DNA of 13,810 nt from JAGTVB01 sp964624765 (GTDB taxonomy: Bacteria > Pseudomonadota > Gammaproteobacteria > HK1). Below are positions 13,480 to 13,810 of this stretch, piece by piece. The position numbers and the translations under genes were made by a program. The notes beneath the pieces were generated by a model. It saw only the letters and a program-made list of their open reading frames with translations. It did no database searches and had not been told where the DNA came from. Positions within the stretch are counted from its first letter, which is position 1; each line of letters opens with the position of its first letter. The DNA lies in NCBI GenBank assembly GCA_964624765.1, contig CAZUZO010000094.1, positions 1 to 13,810 of the forward strand, in the 5' to 3' direction.

Positions 13480-13810
13480 TTAGGGTCGTGGGCGGTAAAC
13501 GGATCGGGGTGACCGCGCCCGCCACTTATCCACCAGGGCCTGAATCTTGGGCGTGGTCAGCTCATCGAGAATCGGCTGTAGACGCCGCGGATCGGCGCAA
13601 GAGAGCAGCCCGTTGTCCAGCGCCTCGAAGGGGATGCCTGCTTCCGCCAACTGCCGCTTGGCGTATCCATGGCCATTGAGACAGATGCCTGCGGGGTAAG
13701 GGAAGTAGGAGGCGATTGATGAACAGCGGCCCAAAATCTTCATCGACCCGATAGAACTGACATTCCGCACTTGACAAACCGAAAACGAATAATTTTGGTT
13801 GAGAGGAGGA
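13480..13810 (-). pseudogene. 5' fragments of the same decayed gene, running off the window
   Basis: Two frames carry successive family segments. 13810 to about 13723 reads ECQFYRVDEDFGPLFIN; from about 13722 another frame reads IASYFPYPAGICLNGHGYAK and LDNGLLSCADPRRLQPILDE down to a stop at 13480. Two frameshifts are implied: one near 13711-13723, and one at GGGG 13506-13509, where deleting one G (C on the coding strand) restores SPDPFTAHDPNAGF into the main frame. The N-terminus lies beyond the window. The homopolymer shift could be a sequencing error; the other looks real. Confidence 0.65.

Noticed and set aside
12882..13679. Plus-strand open frame of 265 codons
   Set aside because: Antisense to the decayed gene, whose sequence shows a recognisable family pattern on the minus strand.
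1..13810. CRISPR array
   Set aside because: No regularly spaced direct repeats were found; the only long repeat pair is the MITE.

Overview
The window is a roughly 14 kb stretch of moderately GC-rich bacterial DNA. It looks like accessory chromosome of a Pseudomonadota species, most likely a gammaproteobacterium. That placement is inferred from the HemP/HmuS/DUF2325 haem locus, the Fur box, the S1C protease and the FixL-type PAS; no marker gene fixes the taxon.

Layout. 121-1260 (+) is a membrane-anchored HtrA-type protease. 1353-2497 holds two small unknown genes and a non-coding or decayed stretch. 2498-4126 (+) is a transmembrane sensor with a periplasmic domain, HAMP and a FixL-like haem-PAS domain; it ends right after the PAS, with no output domain. 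4131-9589 (-) is a haem-uptake locus read leftward from a sigma70 promoter overlapped by a near-consensus Fur box (9715-9733). Its order is DUF2325 protein, 100-aa protein, hemP (59 aa), hmuS, 99-aa His/Cys-rich protein, TonB-dependent receptor, CopD/HmuV fusion. The first three genes are coupled by two ATGA overlaps and look intact. The distal genes are damaged: hmuS is split by a MITE, the receptor keeps only its plug, and the HmuV half lacks Walker A.

9734-10740 has no convincing gene but holds a cluster of strong hairpins that could be a structured RNA. 10740-11474 (-) is a helical protein of unknown function behind its own sigma70 promoter and a weaker Fur-like site. 11854-12494 (+) is a vapBC toxin-antitoxin pair with a promoter and an inverted-repeat operator. 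12591-13810 (-) is a decayed gene of a large uncharacterised family, carrying frameshifts, an apparent internal deletion and a second copy of the same MITE.

The strongest new observations are: (i) a 141-bp MITE in two 94%-identical copies, each flanked by TGA and each inserted in the same codon phase near the 3' end of a minus-strand coding region, so that both genes end in the same -QRL stop; (ii) the hemP gene and its Fur-controlled, translationally coupled partners; (iii) an orphan haem-PAS sensor fused up against a rearranged haem locus; and (iv) the structured non-coding segment.
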